DNA of 50,044 nt from Ruthenibacterium avium (GCA_019118905.1 DWYA01000052.1:1-50044), one strand, 5' to 3'; counted from the first letter of the stretch, positions 31,468-39,494 are shown. Numbers and translations are program-made. The notes: generated by a model not told the origin, from the letters alone.

Positions 31468-31567
31468 CCGCAGAGTAAGGGTGTGCGCGTAAAGTGCCGG
31501 CTTGACGGGGAGTTGCAGGCCGGACGAAAAGCGATGCTTGCGGTGCACACTCTGCATCCCGCTGCTG
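31468..31567 (+). ncRNA. Tetrahydrofolate (THF) riboswitch
   Basis: The sequence carries the conserved blocks of the THF class (folE/folT leader motif): GAGTA, then GCGCGTAAAGTGCCGG, GACGGGGAGTTG, GGACGAAAAGCG, TGCGGTGCAC and TGCATCCCGCTGC. Paired regions are visible: GCAG (31470-31473) with CTGC (31562-31565), GTGTGC (31481-31486) with GCACAC (31545-31550), and a GCCGGC-type stem between about 31496 and 31523. Folate binding should lower expression of the downstream folate transporter. It lies directly after the promoter and ahead of a stem that hides the ribosome site. Confidence 0.88.
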
Positions 31568-31583
31568 CATGATAAGAGCTTTT

Positions 31584-31620
31584 CGCCTTCTTGTGCGGCA
31601 TACAAACGCACAAGGAGGCG
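31584..31620 (+). promoter_or_regulatory. Ribosome-site-sequestering stem of the THF riboswitch (expression platform)
   Basis: CGCCTTCTTGTGCG (31584-31597) pairs along its full length, with one G-U pair, with CGCACAAGGAGGCG (31607-31620), which contains the AAGGAGG of folT. TTTTT and the ATG follow at once. The stem can therefore hide the ribosome site, or act as a terminator; both would be switched by the riboswitch. Confidence 0.75.
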
Positions 31621-31625
31621 TTTTT

Positions 31626-32177
31626 ATGTCTGAAATTACCCTGATTCCCCGTTTAAAAGAAGCACTCAGCGAAGTGCGCCGCGTTAAAAGCATTGCCGGA
31701 ACCGCCATGCTCGCCGCACTCAATCTGGTTTTAAACCAATTTACCATTATGGTCAGCCAAATGCTGGAAATTGGTTTTGCCTTTTTGACGGCTGCCTGCG
31801 CGGCTTATTTATACGGGCCTTGGCTGGCCGGTCTTGCAGGGATTGTCACCGATACCATCGGTTACTTATTTCGCCCCAACGGGCCGTATTTTCCGTTTTT
31901 TGCGATCAATGAGTTTTTGCTCGGCTTTATCTACGGGTGCTGGTTTTACAAAAAGCCCGTGACGCTTTTGCGCACCTTTTTGGCGTGCTTAACCGTCGTT
32001 TTAGTTATCAACCTTTGCCTTTCGCCCATTTGGCTGAACATGATGTACGGAAATGTCGCTATCATCTCCGGCATTCGGTTGATTAAAAATATGATTAAAC
32101 TTCCGGTTGATACGCTTGTGCTGTACACCATTTTAAAAACGCTGGAAAAACGCCGCCCTTCTTTTGGCCGCGCGTAA
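31626..32177 (+). CDS. folT: Folate ECF transporter substrate-binding subunit FolT
   Basis: The 183-residue protein is a small S component of an energy-coupling-factor transporter with about six membrane segments. Segments FFAINEFLLGFIYGCWFY, NLCLSPIWLNMMYG and RLIKNMIKLPVDTLVLY are characteristic of FolT. The THF riboswitch upstream supports folate as substrate. It needs the shared EcfA, EcfA' and EcfT subunits, which are not in this window. The ATG at 31626 is set by AAGGAGG at 31612, inside a hairpin; an upstream in-frame ATG would lie within the riboswitch region. Confidence 0.92.
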   Translation: MSEITLIPRLKEALSEVRRVKSIAGTAMLAALNLVLNQFTIMVSQMLEIGFAFLTAACAAYLYGPWLAGLAGIVTDTIGYLFRPNGPYFPFFAINEFLLGFIYGCWFYKKPVTLLRTFLACLTVVLVINLCLSPIWLNMMYGNVAIISGIRLIKNMIKLPVDTLVLYTILKTLEKRRPSFGRA

Positions 32178-32292
32178 AATAGCGCTTTTTCGATTACTGC
32201 CTTCTTTGCCGTGCCGCACACCTTTGCCTCTCCCCGCATAGTGTGTGGTAAGCGCCCGGTTTACGGGTGCTGATTGCAAAGGAGGTTTTTTT

Positions 32293-33081
32293 ATGTCCAA
32301 CACAACGGTAAGCCCGTCCTATCCCGGCACAGCACTGAAAAAAGGCTCGAACAACAGCGAGGTGGCTCGTATTCAGACCTATCTGAACGCGCTTCGCCCC
32401 TACATCCCCTGCCTTACCACAACGCTGACGGTAGACGGCAAATTCGGTTCCGGCACACAGAAAGCCGTTCAGTGCTTTCAGGCCTTTTCCGGCCTGACCG
32501 CTGACGGCATTGTCGGAAAAAACACTTGGAACGCGCTGATTACCGCGTACAACAACCGCTTTAACGGCAGCGCCGACACCAATCCCGGCATCTCCCTGCG
32601 CTTCGGCAACGTGAGCAAGGACGTGGGCCAGATGCAGCGTCACTTAAACAGCGCGGCAAAGGTTTACACCGCCATTGCCAACCAAAGCGTTGACAACAAT
32701 TTCGGCAGCAACATGATCAATGCCGTCAAGCTGTTCCAGCGCCAGTTCGGCCTTTCCGCCGACGGTGTGGTAGGCGAAAAAACATGGGCACAGATCGTGC
32801 GCATTGCCGACGCGCTGGCACAAGGCATCAAACCCAAAGTGACCACTCCGTACCCCGGCACCCTGCTTCAGCAGGGCTCGTCCGGCGACAGTGTGCGCTT
32901 GGCACAAAGCTACTTAAACGGTGTGGGCGCCGTTCCCGTTTTGACGGTAGACGGCAAATTCGGCGCAGCTACCAAAAATGCTGTGATTTATTTCCAGACG
33001 CGCAACGGCCTGAAAGCAGACGGCATTATCGGCTCGGCCACCTGGCAAAAGCTGGTGACTATGTTCAATGCCACGCTATAA
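32293..33081 (+). CDS. Protein made of three peptidoglycan-binding (PG_binding_1) repeats
   Basis: The 262-residue protein consists of three copies of the PG_binding_1 fold at about residues 10-86, 97-175 and 188-262. Each has a start like PGTALKKGSNNSEVARIQTYL, a middle like LTVDGKFGSGTQKAVQCFQ and an end like GLTADGIVGKNTWNALI. No signal peptide, membrane segment or catalytic domain is present, so export is unexplained. In spore formers similar repeats occur in spore-wall lytic proteins, which may be a hint. AAGGAGG precedes the ATG at 32293; an earlier in-frame codon at 32245 lacks one. A strong terminator follows. Confidence 0.88.
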   Translation: MSNTTVSPSYPGTALKKGSNNSEVARIQTYLNALRPYIPCLTTTLTVDGKFGSGTQKAVQCFQAFSGLTADGIVGKNTWNALITAYNNRFNGSADTNPGISLRFGNVSKDVGQMQRHLNSAAKVYTAIANQSVDNNFGSNMINAVKLFQRQFGLSADGVVGEKTWAQIVRIADALAQGIKPKVTTPYPGTLLQQGSSGDSVRLAQSYLNGVGAVPVLTVDGKFGAATKNAVIYFQTRNGLKADGIIGSATWQKLVTMFNATL

Positions 33082-33090
33082 GTCAAACGC

Positions 33091-33122
33091 AAAAAACACC
33101 CTGCCTTGGCAGGGTGTTTTTT
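33091..33122. terminator. Bidirectional terminator between the PG-binding and EamA genes
   Basis: AAAAAACACCCTGCC and GGCAGGGTGTTTTTT form a perfect 15-bp stem with a 2-base loop between convergent genes. Confidence 0.9.
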
Positions 33123-33125
33123 GCG

Positions 33126-34025
33126 TTAAGATTCTGTTTTTGGCTCTTGTGCTTTGCCTTTGAGCTGCGCGAGCAGGATAGCGGCAAAAATGAGTACACA
33201 GCCGAAAATTTCCCGCGCGCTGAGGCGTTCGCCCAGCAAAAACCAGCTGAAAATCACCGAAAATACCGCTTCCAAGCATAAAATCATGGAAGCGATGGTG
33301 GGGTCGGTGTCGCGCTGACCCAGAATTTGCAGTGTATACGCTACGCCGCAGGAGAATACACCGGCATAAAGCAGCGGCAGCCATGCAGCAAAAATTTGCG
33401 AAATTTGAGGGGTTTCAAACAAAAACATGCACACAAGGCCCAACACGCCCGCCACAAAAAATTGCAGGCAAGACAGCTTGACGCCGTCCACATGGGCGGA
33501 ATAGCGGTCGATGAGAAGAATATGAAAAGAGAACCCAACCGCTCCGGCGAGCACCATGAGGTCGCCCTGATTCAAGCTGAGCGATTCATGCACACACAAA
33601 AAGTACATGCCGACGGCGCTGAGCGCAACGCCAAGCCACACCAGCCACGGCTGTTTATGGCCTACAAACACGCCCATCACGGGCACCAGCACCACATACA
33701 TGGCCGTGATAAAGCCCGCCTTGCCCGCTGTGGTGTCCACAATGCCGATTTGCTGCAATGTAGAGCCGATAAACAAGGCGATGCCGCACAAAATACCGCC
33801 GGTCAAGAGCGTTTTTCGTTCGGATGCGGCGGCGGGGGTTCCGGTGCGGCGCTTGAGCAAAAACGGCAGCAGAACTGCGGCGCCCATCAGCATACGAAGC
33901 CCGTTGAAGGTAAACGGGCCGATATAGTCCATACCGGCGCTTTGCGCCACAAAAGCCGCGCCCCAGATCATAGACGTAAGCAGCAAAAGCATGCTTCCGC
34001 GCAGTTGATTGAAATGTTGCTTCAT
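33126..34025 (-). CDS. EamA/DMT superfamily exporter (RhaT/YdcZ-like)
   Basis: The 299-residue protein has ten predicted membrane segments in two EamA repeats: GSMLLLLTSMIWGAAFVAQS opens the first, and GDLMVLAGAVGFSFHILLID opens the second, with DPTIASMILCLEAVFSVIFSWFLLGE as the typical late helix. These are drug/metabolite transporters that often export amino acids or other small molecules. The ATG at 34025 has GGAGG before it; a 40-residue extension upstream is not hydrophobic in the family pattern. The substrate is unknown. Its leader holds an attenuator-like hairpin at 34061-34084. Confidence 0.88.
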   Translation of the reverse strand: MKQHFNQLRGSMLLLLTSMIWGAAFVAQSAGMDYIGPFTFNGLRMLMGAAVLLPFLLKRRTGTPAAASERKTLLTGGILCGIALFIGSTLQQIGIVDTTAGKAGFITAMYVVLVPVMGVFVGHKQPWLVWLGVALSAVGMYFLCVHESLSLNQGDLMVLAGAVGFSFHILLIDRYSAHVDGVKLSCLQFFVAGVLGLVCMFLFETPQISQIFAAWLPLLYAGVFSCGVAYTLQILGQRDTDPTIASMILCLEAVFSVIFSWFLLGERLSAREIFGCVLIFAAILLAQLKGKAQEPKTES

Positions 34026-34060
34026 AAAACCTCCAAACCCTTTGCAAACCCGACACAAAA

Positions 34061-34084
34061 CCCCTGCCAGCCTGCCGGCAGAGG
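34061..34084 (-). terminator. Attenuator-like hairpin in the EamA leader
   Basis: On the minus strand CCTCTGCC and GGCAGGGG pair around an 8-base loop, with TTTTGTG following, about 35 bases upstream of the start codon and inside the transcribed leader. Confidence 0.4.
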
Positions 34085-34104
34085 TTATGCCGTTAATCCT
34101 CATA

Positions 34105-34133
34105 ATCATACCATAAAAGCCGCATGTTGACAA
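34105..34133 (-). promoter_or_regulatory. Promoter of the EamA gene
   Basis: Minus-strand TTGTCA (34133-34128) and TATGAT (34110-34105) are separated by 17 bases. Confidence 0.6.
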
Positions 34134-34276
34134 TGCACAGCGCACCGGTTTTCCCGGCGGTTCTTACGGGAAATTGTTTCATCTTCCATGGAAATCAGCA
34201 AGAAATTGTGATATGATGAAAAAAGAATGACCGCCCGGCACAGTTGGCCGGAGCTTCAATGAGAGGATGAAAGCGC

Positions 34277-35149
34277 ATGTCTTATCGCATTATGACCGAT
34301 TCTACCACCGACCTGACGCCCGATATTTTAGACGAGCTGCGTCTGGACGTCATCCCGCTGACTTTTTTGTTGAATGGCAAAGAGTATCAAGACCGTCCCT
34401 ATGGCGAAGAAATGCCCGCCAAAGAGTTTTATAAGGCCATTCGAGAGGGCGCTATGCCCACCACCAGCCAAGTCACGCCGGACCGCTTCTGCGAGGCATT
34501 TGAGCCGATTTTGAAAAGCGGTGAGGATATTTTATATTTGGCGTTTTCGTCCGGCCTTTCGGGCACCTGCAACGCCGCTATGATTGCCGCCGAAGATTTG
34601 GCCGAGCGCTACCCCGACCGCCGCGTTATCGTCATTGACACGCTGGCTGCTTCCATGGGAGAGGGCTTGCTGGTATACTTAGCGTGCCGCCGTCACGAGG
34701 AAGGCATGGAGCTGGACGAGCTGGCCGATTGGGTGCGCGAAAAACGTTTGCACATTGCACACTGGTTCACGGTAGATGACCTGTACCACTTAAAGCGCGG
34801 CGGCCGCGTTTCCGGCGCAGCTGCTTTTGTCGGCACGATGCTCAACATTAAGCCGGTTCTGCATGTGGACGACGAGGGTCATCTCATTCCCATGGAGAAA
34901 GTGCGCGGCCGGAGAACCAGCTTAGATACATTGGTAGAGCATATGAAAAAAACGGGTACGGATTTTTCGCAGCAAACCGTATTTATCAGCCACAGCGACT
35001 GCCTTGAGGACGCACAATATGTGGCCGAGCGCTTGAAAAAAGAGCTGGGTGTGCCCGAAGTGCGCATTGGCTATATTGGGCCGGTCATCGGCAGCCATAC
35101 CGGCGTGGGTACGGTAGCGCTGTTCTTCGACGCTTCCCACCGCAGCTGA
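34277..35149 (+). CDS. DegV family fatty-acid-binding protein
   Basis: The 290-residue protein is a typical DegV: YRIMTDSTTDLTPDILDEL at the start, the PTTSQVTPDRFCEAFEP loop, LAFSSGLSGTCNAAMIAAEDL, VIDTLAASMGEGLLVYLA, LYHLKRGGRVSGAAAFVGTMLNIKP and GPVIGSHTGVGTVALFF. DegV/FakB proteins bind a fatty acid and, with the FakA kinase, feed exogenous fatty acids into phospholipid synthesis. No FakA gene is near. The gene stands alone between a weak promoter (TATGAT at 34211-34216) and a terminator at 35180. Confidence 0.93.
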   Translation: MSYRIMTDSTTDLTPDILDELRLDVIPLTFLLNGKEYQDRPYGEEMPAKEFYKAIREGAMPTTSQVTPDRFCEAFEPILKSGEDILYLAFSSGLSGTCNAAMIAAEDLAERYPDRRVIVIDTLAASMGEGLLVYLACRRHEEGMELDELADWVREKRLHIAHWFTVDDLYHLKRGGRVSGAAAFVGTMLNIKPVLHVDDEGHLIPMEKVRGRRTSLDTLVEHMKKTGTDFSQQTVFISHSDCLEDAQYVAERLKKELGVPEVRIGYIGPVIGSHTGVGTVALFFDASHRS

Positions 35150-35179
35150 GTACGCCCCAGCGCAATTGAGAAAACATTG

Positions 35180-35225
35180 GCAATGGAATTTGTTGCATAT
35201 TGCACCAAATTCTATTGCTTTTTTT
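35180..35225 (+). terminator. Terminator of the DegV gene
   Basis: GCAATGGAATTTG (35180-35192) pairs with CAAATTCTATTGC (35206-35218) with one G-U pair, followed by seven T. Confidence 0.85.
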
Positions 35226-35243
35226 ATGAAGCTGTGCTATCCT
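35215..35243 (+). promoter_or_regulatory. Possible promoter of a short transcript
   Basis: TTGCTT (35215-35220) and TATCCT (35238-35243) are 17 bases apart, overlapping the tail of the preceding terminator. Confidence 0.4.
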
Positions 35244-35249
35244 TCTTTT

Positions 35250-35356
35250 GCAAGTAATTGCTGTTAGATGCATTTAAAAGCAATAAAGCAAGCGTTTGCT
35301 GAACCATTCGCGTGCATCTCCTTCCCCGCTGGATACGGTTTGGGGAAGGATTTTTT
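35250..35356 (+). ncRNA. Candidate small RNA or terminated leader ahead of the iron transporter
   Basis: The stretch has a stem AGATGCA (35266-35272) with TGCATCT (35313-35319), enclosing a small AGCAA/TTTGCT hairpin, and ends in a strong terminator: TCCTTCCCC (35319-35327) with GGGGAAGGA (35342-35350) followed by TTTTTT. No coding frame with a ribosome site is present. It does not match a riboswitch class I know. It could be an independent RNA of about 107 bases or a premature end of a longer leader into the iron uptake operon. Confidence 0.4.
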
Positions 35357-35367
35357 CGGGCAATATG

Positions 35368-35381
35368 TTAGCCTTGGCTAA
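35368..35381. promoter_or_regulatory. DtxR-family-like operator 1 upstream of the iron transporter
   Basis: TTAGCCTTGGCTAA is a perfect 6-bp inverted repeat with a 2-base centre. It resembles the TTAGG/CCTAA-type boxes bound by DtxR/IdeR/MntR metal repressors and is repeated in variant form at 35453. No clear promoter hexamers could be fixed between the two. Confidence 0.5.
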
Positions 35382-35452
35382 TCAATATATTTTATTGCTC
35401 TAACTTAAAGGGTTTAAACAAATTGTTTTATCTGCTTTTTTATCGCCAATTG

Positions 35453-35466
35453 TTAGCAATAGCTAA
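35453..35466. promoter_or_regulatory. DtxR-family-like operator 2 next to the yclN ribosome site
   Basis: TTAGCAATAGCTAA matches the first copy in both TTAGC/GCTAA halves. It sits 4 bases before AAGGAGG of the first permease gene, 85 bases from the first copy. Confidence 0.5.
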
Positions 35467-35486
35467 TTTAAGGAGGAGCTTTTTTG

Positions 35487-36530
35487 ATGAAAAAACAGGG
35501 CATTACCCTGCTTTTGGCCGGCGTGCTTTTGGTATTGTCGATTGGTTCGCTGTTTGTGGGTGTCATCGACTTGGACATGGCAGCAGTGCTTTCGGGCGAC
35601 GGCCAACAGCTGGAGGTATTTTTGGTGTCTCGGCTGCCGCGCTTGATGGCCATTTTATGTACCGGTGCAGGCATGAGCACCGCCGGACTTTTGATGCAGA
35701 ATTTATGCCGCAATAAATTTGTTTCGCCCACCACGGGGGCAACGATTTCTTCGGCACAGTTCGGCATTTTGCTGGCGCTGGTATTTTTCCCGAATGCTAC
35801 GCTTTGGGGACGCGCGCTGATGGCCTTCGCGGCAGCCGCCGTGGGCACTTGGATTTTTGTATGGTTTATCCAGCGCATTCAGTTTAAGGATGTGGTGATG
35901 GTTCCGCTGGTGGGCATCATGTTTGGCAATGTCATTGGCGGCGTAACAAGCTATCTTGCCTATGAATACGAGATGACGCAGGCGCTTTCGTCTTGGCTGG
36001 TGGGTCATTTTTCGCTGGTGCTGAAAGGCAGATACGAAATTGTCTATCTGGTTGCGCCGATGATTGTGCTGGCGTTTGTGTTTGCAAACCACTTCAACAT
36101 TGTGGGCATGGGACACGATTTTTCCAAAAATCTCGGCGTGCCGTACCGCTTTGTGCTGTTTTCAGGGCTGACGATTGCGGCGCTCATCACGGCAAGCATT
36201 GTGGTGATTGTCGGGTCGATTTCCTATATCGGCTTGATTGTGCCGAACGTAGTCGCCATGTTTAAGGGCGACAAAATTCGCGGCACACTGGCGGACACCG
36301 CACTGTTTGGGGCCATTTTTGTTTTGGTATGCGACATGATTGCCCGCGTGGTGATCTTCCCCTACGAGCTGCCCATTGAGTTGATTGTGGGCATTTTGGG
36401 CAGTGTGATTTTCATTGCACTTCTTCTTTACCGTTTGAAGCACGGCGACAAGGCCATCCGCTTTGGAAAAGTGGGCGGCGGGGCCTCGTGCGCAGGAGTC
36501 GTGAACGATGTGGCGGGAGGTGAGGCTTGA
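35487..36530 (+). CDS. yclN: Iron-siderophore ABC transporter permease (FecCD family, YclN/CeuB-like)
   Basis: The 347-residue protein is a FecCD permease with nine to ten membrane segments. Family signatures are VSRLPRLMAILCTGAGMSTAG, LCRNKFVSPTTGATISSAQ and SISYIGLIVPNVVAMFKGD, the last being the loop that contacts the ATPase. It pairs with the next gene's permease as a heterodimer in the cytoplasmic membrane. The ATG at 35487 is chosen, with AAGGAGG 10 bases upstream; TTG at 35484 is also possible. The order permease, permease, ATPase, binding protein equals B. subtilis yclNOPQ, which imports petrobactin. Metal control is suggested by two palindromes upstream. Confidence 0.9.
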   Translation: MKKQGITLLLAGVLLVLSIGSLFVGVIDLDMAAVLSGDGQQLEVFLVSRLPRLMAILCTGAGMSTAGLLMQNLCRNKFVSPTTGATISSAQFGILLALVFFPNATLWGRALMAFAAAAVGTWIFVWFIQRIQFKDVVMVPLVGIMFGNVIGGVTSYLAYEYEMTQALSSWLVGHFSLVLKGRYEIVYLVAPMIVLAFVFANHFNIVGMGHDFSKNLGVPYRFVLFSGLTIAALITASIVVIVGSISYIGLIVPNVVAMFKGDKIRGTLADTALFGAIFVLVCDMIARVVIFPYELPIELIVGILGSVIFIALLLYRLKHGDKAIRFGKVGGGASCAGVVNDVAGGEA

Positions 36531-37507
36531 TGCACACAGCGGCTTATCGCACAAATATCAAAAAACTGGTTGTGCTGGCGCTGCTGATTGCCGCGGCGGG
36601 CGTTTTATACCTGACGGTCGGCGTGGCGTTTAGCAACACCAAGCTGTTTCATTACGCCATGAAGCTTCGTGTGCCGAAGCTGACCGCCATGCTGATCACA
36701 GCTTTTGCCATCGGCAGCGCATCCATTGTGTTTCAATCCATCATTCGCAACACGATTGTAACGCCGTGTCTTTTGGGCATGAATTCGCTGTACACGCTGA
36801 TTCACACCGCTGTGGTATTCTTTGCGGGCTCGGGCAGCGCATTCGCCGCCAACGCGAACCTTTCCTTTGCCGTAGACCTTATATTGATGGGCGCGGCAGC
36901 CACGCTGATTTACAGCTATTTATTCCAAAAGACAAACCACAATGTGCTGTATGTACTGCTCATCGGCACAGTGCTTACCTCGTTTTTCGGCAGCATTCAA
37001 ACGACGCTGACGCGCGTGATGGACCCCAACGAATACGACGCGCTGCTTACCACGCTGGTGGCAAGCTTTACGAATATTAACCATGAAATTATTGGCTTTG
37101 TGTTGGTTTTGCTGGCGGCAGTTGTTGTGGTGTTCCGGCACGAACTGGCGCTGTTAGACGTGCTGACGCTGGGCAAGGCACAGGCGATCAATCTGGGCGT
37201 GGATTATGACCGCTGTATTCGCCGCCTGCTGCTGGCTGTGACGCTGTACATCGCCATTGCCACGGCGATGGTAGGGCCGATTTCCTTTTTGGGGCTGATT
37301 ATCGCCAATCTTTCCCGCCAGCTTCTAAAAACCTACCGCCACACACAGCTGATTTTAGGCGCATCGCTGTTTGGCATGTTGGTTTTAGTGGCGGGGCAAT
37401 TGCTTGTGGAACACGCTTTTTCCTATGCCATTCCTGTGAGCGTTTTTATCACGATGGGCGGCGGTATTTACTTCCTTTATCTTTTGCTGAACAACCGGAG
37501 GGCATAA
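36530..37507 (+). CDS. yclO: Iron-siderophore ABC transporter permease (FecCD family, YclO/CeuC-like)
   Basis: This 325-residue permease starts at an ATG overlapping the yclN stop by one base (TGATG), with GGGAGGTGAGG in front. FecCD features are KLRVPKLTAMLITAFAIGSA, SIIRNTIVTPCLLGMNSLY and MVGPISFLGLIIANLSRQLL, the ATPase-contact loop. About nine to ten membrane segments are visible. It differs enough from yclN to be the second subunit of a heterodimer. The two genes are translationally coupled. Confidence 0.9.
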   Translation: MHTAAYRTNIKKLVVLALLIAAAGVLYLTVGVAFSNTKLFHYAMKLRVPKLTAMLITAFAIGSASIVFQSIIRNTIVTPCLLGMNSLYTLIHTAVVFFAGSGSAFAANANLSFAVDLILMGAAATLIYSYLFQKTNHNVLYVLLIGTVLTSFFGSIQTTLTRVMDPNEYDALLTTLVASFTNINHEIIGFVLVLLAAVVVVFRHELALLDVLTLGKAQAINLGVDYDRCIRRLLLAVTLYIAIATAMVGPISFLGLIIANLSRQLLKTYRHTQLILGASLFGMLVLVAGQLLVEHAFSYAIPVSVFITMGGGIYFLYLLLNNRRA

Positions 37508-37508
37508 C

Positions 37509-38264
37509 ATGCTGAAAGTAAACCAATTGACAAAGCGCTACGGCGGAAAGGCCGTGGTGAATGACGTCACCTTCACCCTGCCGAAAAACGCGGTAATTTC
37601 CCTAATTGGGCCGAACGGCGCGGGAAAATCGACCGTTTTAAACATGATTTCGCGCTTGATTGAAAGCGACAGCGGCAGCGTGGATTTCCACGGGCGCGGG
37701 ATTCACAAATGGAAAAGCCGCGATCTTGCCAAGCGTTTGGCTATTTTGACGCAGACCAACCATGTGCAAATGAAGCTCACTGTGCGTGAGCTGGTGGCTT
37801 TTGGGCGGTTTCCCTATTCGGGCAGCCGATTGACCGAGGAGGACAACGCGATTGTCGACCGCGCCATCCGCTATATGGAGCTGGAGGAATTTCAAGACCG
37901 CTTTATTGACGAGCTTTCGGGCGGGCAGCGCCAACGCGCCTACATCGCCATGGTTATCGCACAGGACACCGAGTATATTCTGCTGGATGAGCCCACGAAT
38001 AACCTCGATATTTACCACGCGACCAACATGATGAAAATTGTGCGGCGGCTGTGCGATGAGCTGGGCAAAACTGTGATTTTGGTGCTGCATGAAATCAACT
38101 ATGCCGCCTTTTATTCCGACTACATCTGCGCATTCGTCAACGGGCAGATTGCAAAATTCGGCACGGTAAAAGAAGTAATGACAAAGGAAACGCTTTCCGA
38201 AATTTACCGCGTCGATTTTGAAATTATGGAAATTGAGGGAAAGCCCCTTTCCATTTACTACTAA
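37509..38264 (+). CDS. yclP: Iron-siderophore ABC transporter ATP-binding protein (YclP/CeuD-like)
   Basis: The 251-residue ATPase has Walker A in SLIGPNGAGKSTVLNM, the Q-loop in ILTQTNHVQM, the signature FIDELSGGQRQRAYIAM, Walker B in YILLDEPTNNLDI and the switch His in VILVLHEINYAA. It sits one base after the yclO stop codon and powers the two permeases from the cytoplasmic side. The sequence is a complete FepC-type ATPase with no missing key residue. Confidence 0.93.
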   Translation: MLKVNQLTKRYGGKAVVNDVTFTLPKNAVISLIGPNGAGKSTVLNMISRLIESDSGSVDFHGRGIHKWKSRDLAKRLAILTQTNHVQMKLTVRELVAFGRFPYSGSRLTEEDNAIVDRAIRYMELEEFQDRFIDELSGGQRQRAYIAMVIAQDTEYILLDEPTNNLDIYHATNMMKIVRRLCDELGKTVILVLHEINYAAFYSDYICAFVNGQIAKFGTVKEVMTKETLSEIYRVDFEIMEIEGKPLSIYY

Positions 38265-38323
38265 CGGCAGTACGCACCAATGTGCTTGCACCATATATTT
38301 CACCCAAAAAGGAGTATCTTACC

Positions 38324-39340
38324 ATGAAAAAACACCTTTCCCTTGCCGCACTGGGCCTTTGTCTTGCTGTTGCGCTCACCGCCTGTTCGTCCGGTATTTC
38401 CGCCACAGCATCCGCGACGGCATCCGTAAAAAATACCGCCTCGGAAAGCGTCAGTGCTGAAAGCGCGGCTTCTTTTGTCACCATCACTGCGCTGGACGCA
38501 AACGCCGAAAAAACGGAGCTGCAAGTGCCGTTCGATCCGCAGCGCATTGCTATTTTAGACATGGCTGCACTCGATATTTTGAACGCTTTAGGCGTGGGCG
38601 ACCGCGTAGTGGGAACCGCAGATACTTCGCTGGACTATCTGCAAAGCTACATTGGCGGCGATATTGCCAATCTCGGCACCATTAAGGAGGCCGATTTGGA
38701 AGCTGTGATGGCGGCAGAGCCGGACGTGATTTTCATTGGCGGCCGTCTGCGTGAATCGTATGACGCACTGAGCGAAATTGCACCTGTGGTATACCTTGCT
38801 GTTGACACCGACCTTGGCGTGGTGGAAAGCGTGCGCCAAAATGCCTCCATCATTGCTTCTATGTTCGGGCTGGAAAGCAAGGTGGACGAGCTGATGGCCG
38901 ACTTTGACAGCCGCATTGCCGCGCTGGCCGATTTTGCAAAAGATAAAACCGCCATGGTCGGCATGACCACCAGCGGCAGCTTTAACGTACTGGGCAACGA
39001 CGGACGCTGCTCCATCATCGGCAAAGAAATCGGCTTTGAAAATATCGGCATCGACGCCCAGGCGGACACCTCCACACACGGCAACGAAGCCTCTTTTGAG
39101 CTGATTGTGGAAAAAGCGCCGCAATATCTGTTTGTCATGGACCGTGACGCGGCCATCGGCACGGACGGCGCAAAGCTGGCAAAAGAAATTATGGAAAACG
39201 AGCTTGTGATGGGTACACAGGCTTACCAAAACGGCCATATTGTGTATTTATCGCATCCGGCAGTTTGGTACACCGCTGAGGGCGGCATCACGGCGCTGGA
39301 CTTGATGCTTTCCGACCTGGAAACCGGGCTTGGCCTGTAA
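38324..39340 (+). CDS. yclQ: Iron-siderophore substrate-binding lipoprotein (YclQ/CeuE-like)
   Basis: The 338-residue protein starts with a lipoprotein signal, MKKHLSLAALGLCLAVALTAC, whose Cys21 would be lipidated. A Ser/Ala-rich linker follows, then a PeripBP_2 domain with VPFDPQRIAILDMAALDIL, ANLGTIKEADLEAVMAAEPD, IFIGGRLRESYDALSEIAPVVYL and a GMTTSGSFNVLGNDGRCSII stretch close to CeuE/YclQ. Such proteins bind catecholate or petrobactin-type ferric siderophores and deliver them to the permeases. AAAAAGGAG precedes the ATG at 38324. It is the last gene of the operon, before a strong terminator. Confidence 0.92.
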   Translation: MKKHLSLAALGLCLAVALTACSSGISATASATASVKNTASESVSAESAASFVTITALDANAEKTELQVPFDPQRIAILDMAALDILNALGVGDRVVGTADTSLDYLQSYIGGDIANLGTIKEADLEAVMAAEPDVIFIGGRLRESYDALSEIAPVVYLAVDTDLGVVESVRQNASIIASMFGLESKVDELMADFDSRIAALADFAKDKTAMVGMTTSGSFNVLGNDGRCSIIGKEIGFENIGIDAQADTSTHGNEASFELIVEKAPQYLFVMDRDAAIGTDGAKLAKEIMENELVMGTQAYQNGHIVYLSHPAVWYTAEGGITALDLMLSDLETGLGL

Positions 39341-39368
39341 GCTTTGCTGATTCCCCCTTTTTCCTTTT

Positions 39369-39404
39369 TGCCGGGCAATGCATTTTGCATTGCCCGGCAT
39401 TTTT
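39369..39404 (+). terminator. Terminator of the iron transporter operon
   Basis: TGCCGGGCAATGCA and TGCATTGCCCGGCA form a perfect 14-bp stem with a TTT loop and a following TTTTT. Confidence 0.9.
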
Positions 39405-39410
39405 GCGCCC

Positions 39411-39439
39411 TTGCCCCTGCTTTGCAACTGTGCTATGAT
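39411..39439 (+). promoter_or_regulatory. Promoter of the second MATE gene
   Basis: TTGCCC (39411-39416) and TATGAT (39434-39439) are separated by 17 bases, just past the iron operon terminator. Confidence 0.6.
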
Positions 39440-39494
39440 AAACAAAGCACACGCTTTTTTTCCAGCGTGTTTTGCGTTAAGAGGGGGAAGTTTT

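Noticed and set aside
39378..39494. Upstream in-frame ATG extension of the second MATE gene
   Set aside because: The extension covers the iron operon terminator and the promoter and has no ribosome site; TTG at 39495 does.
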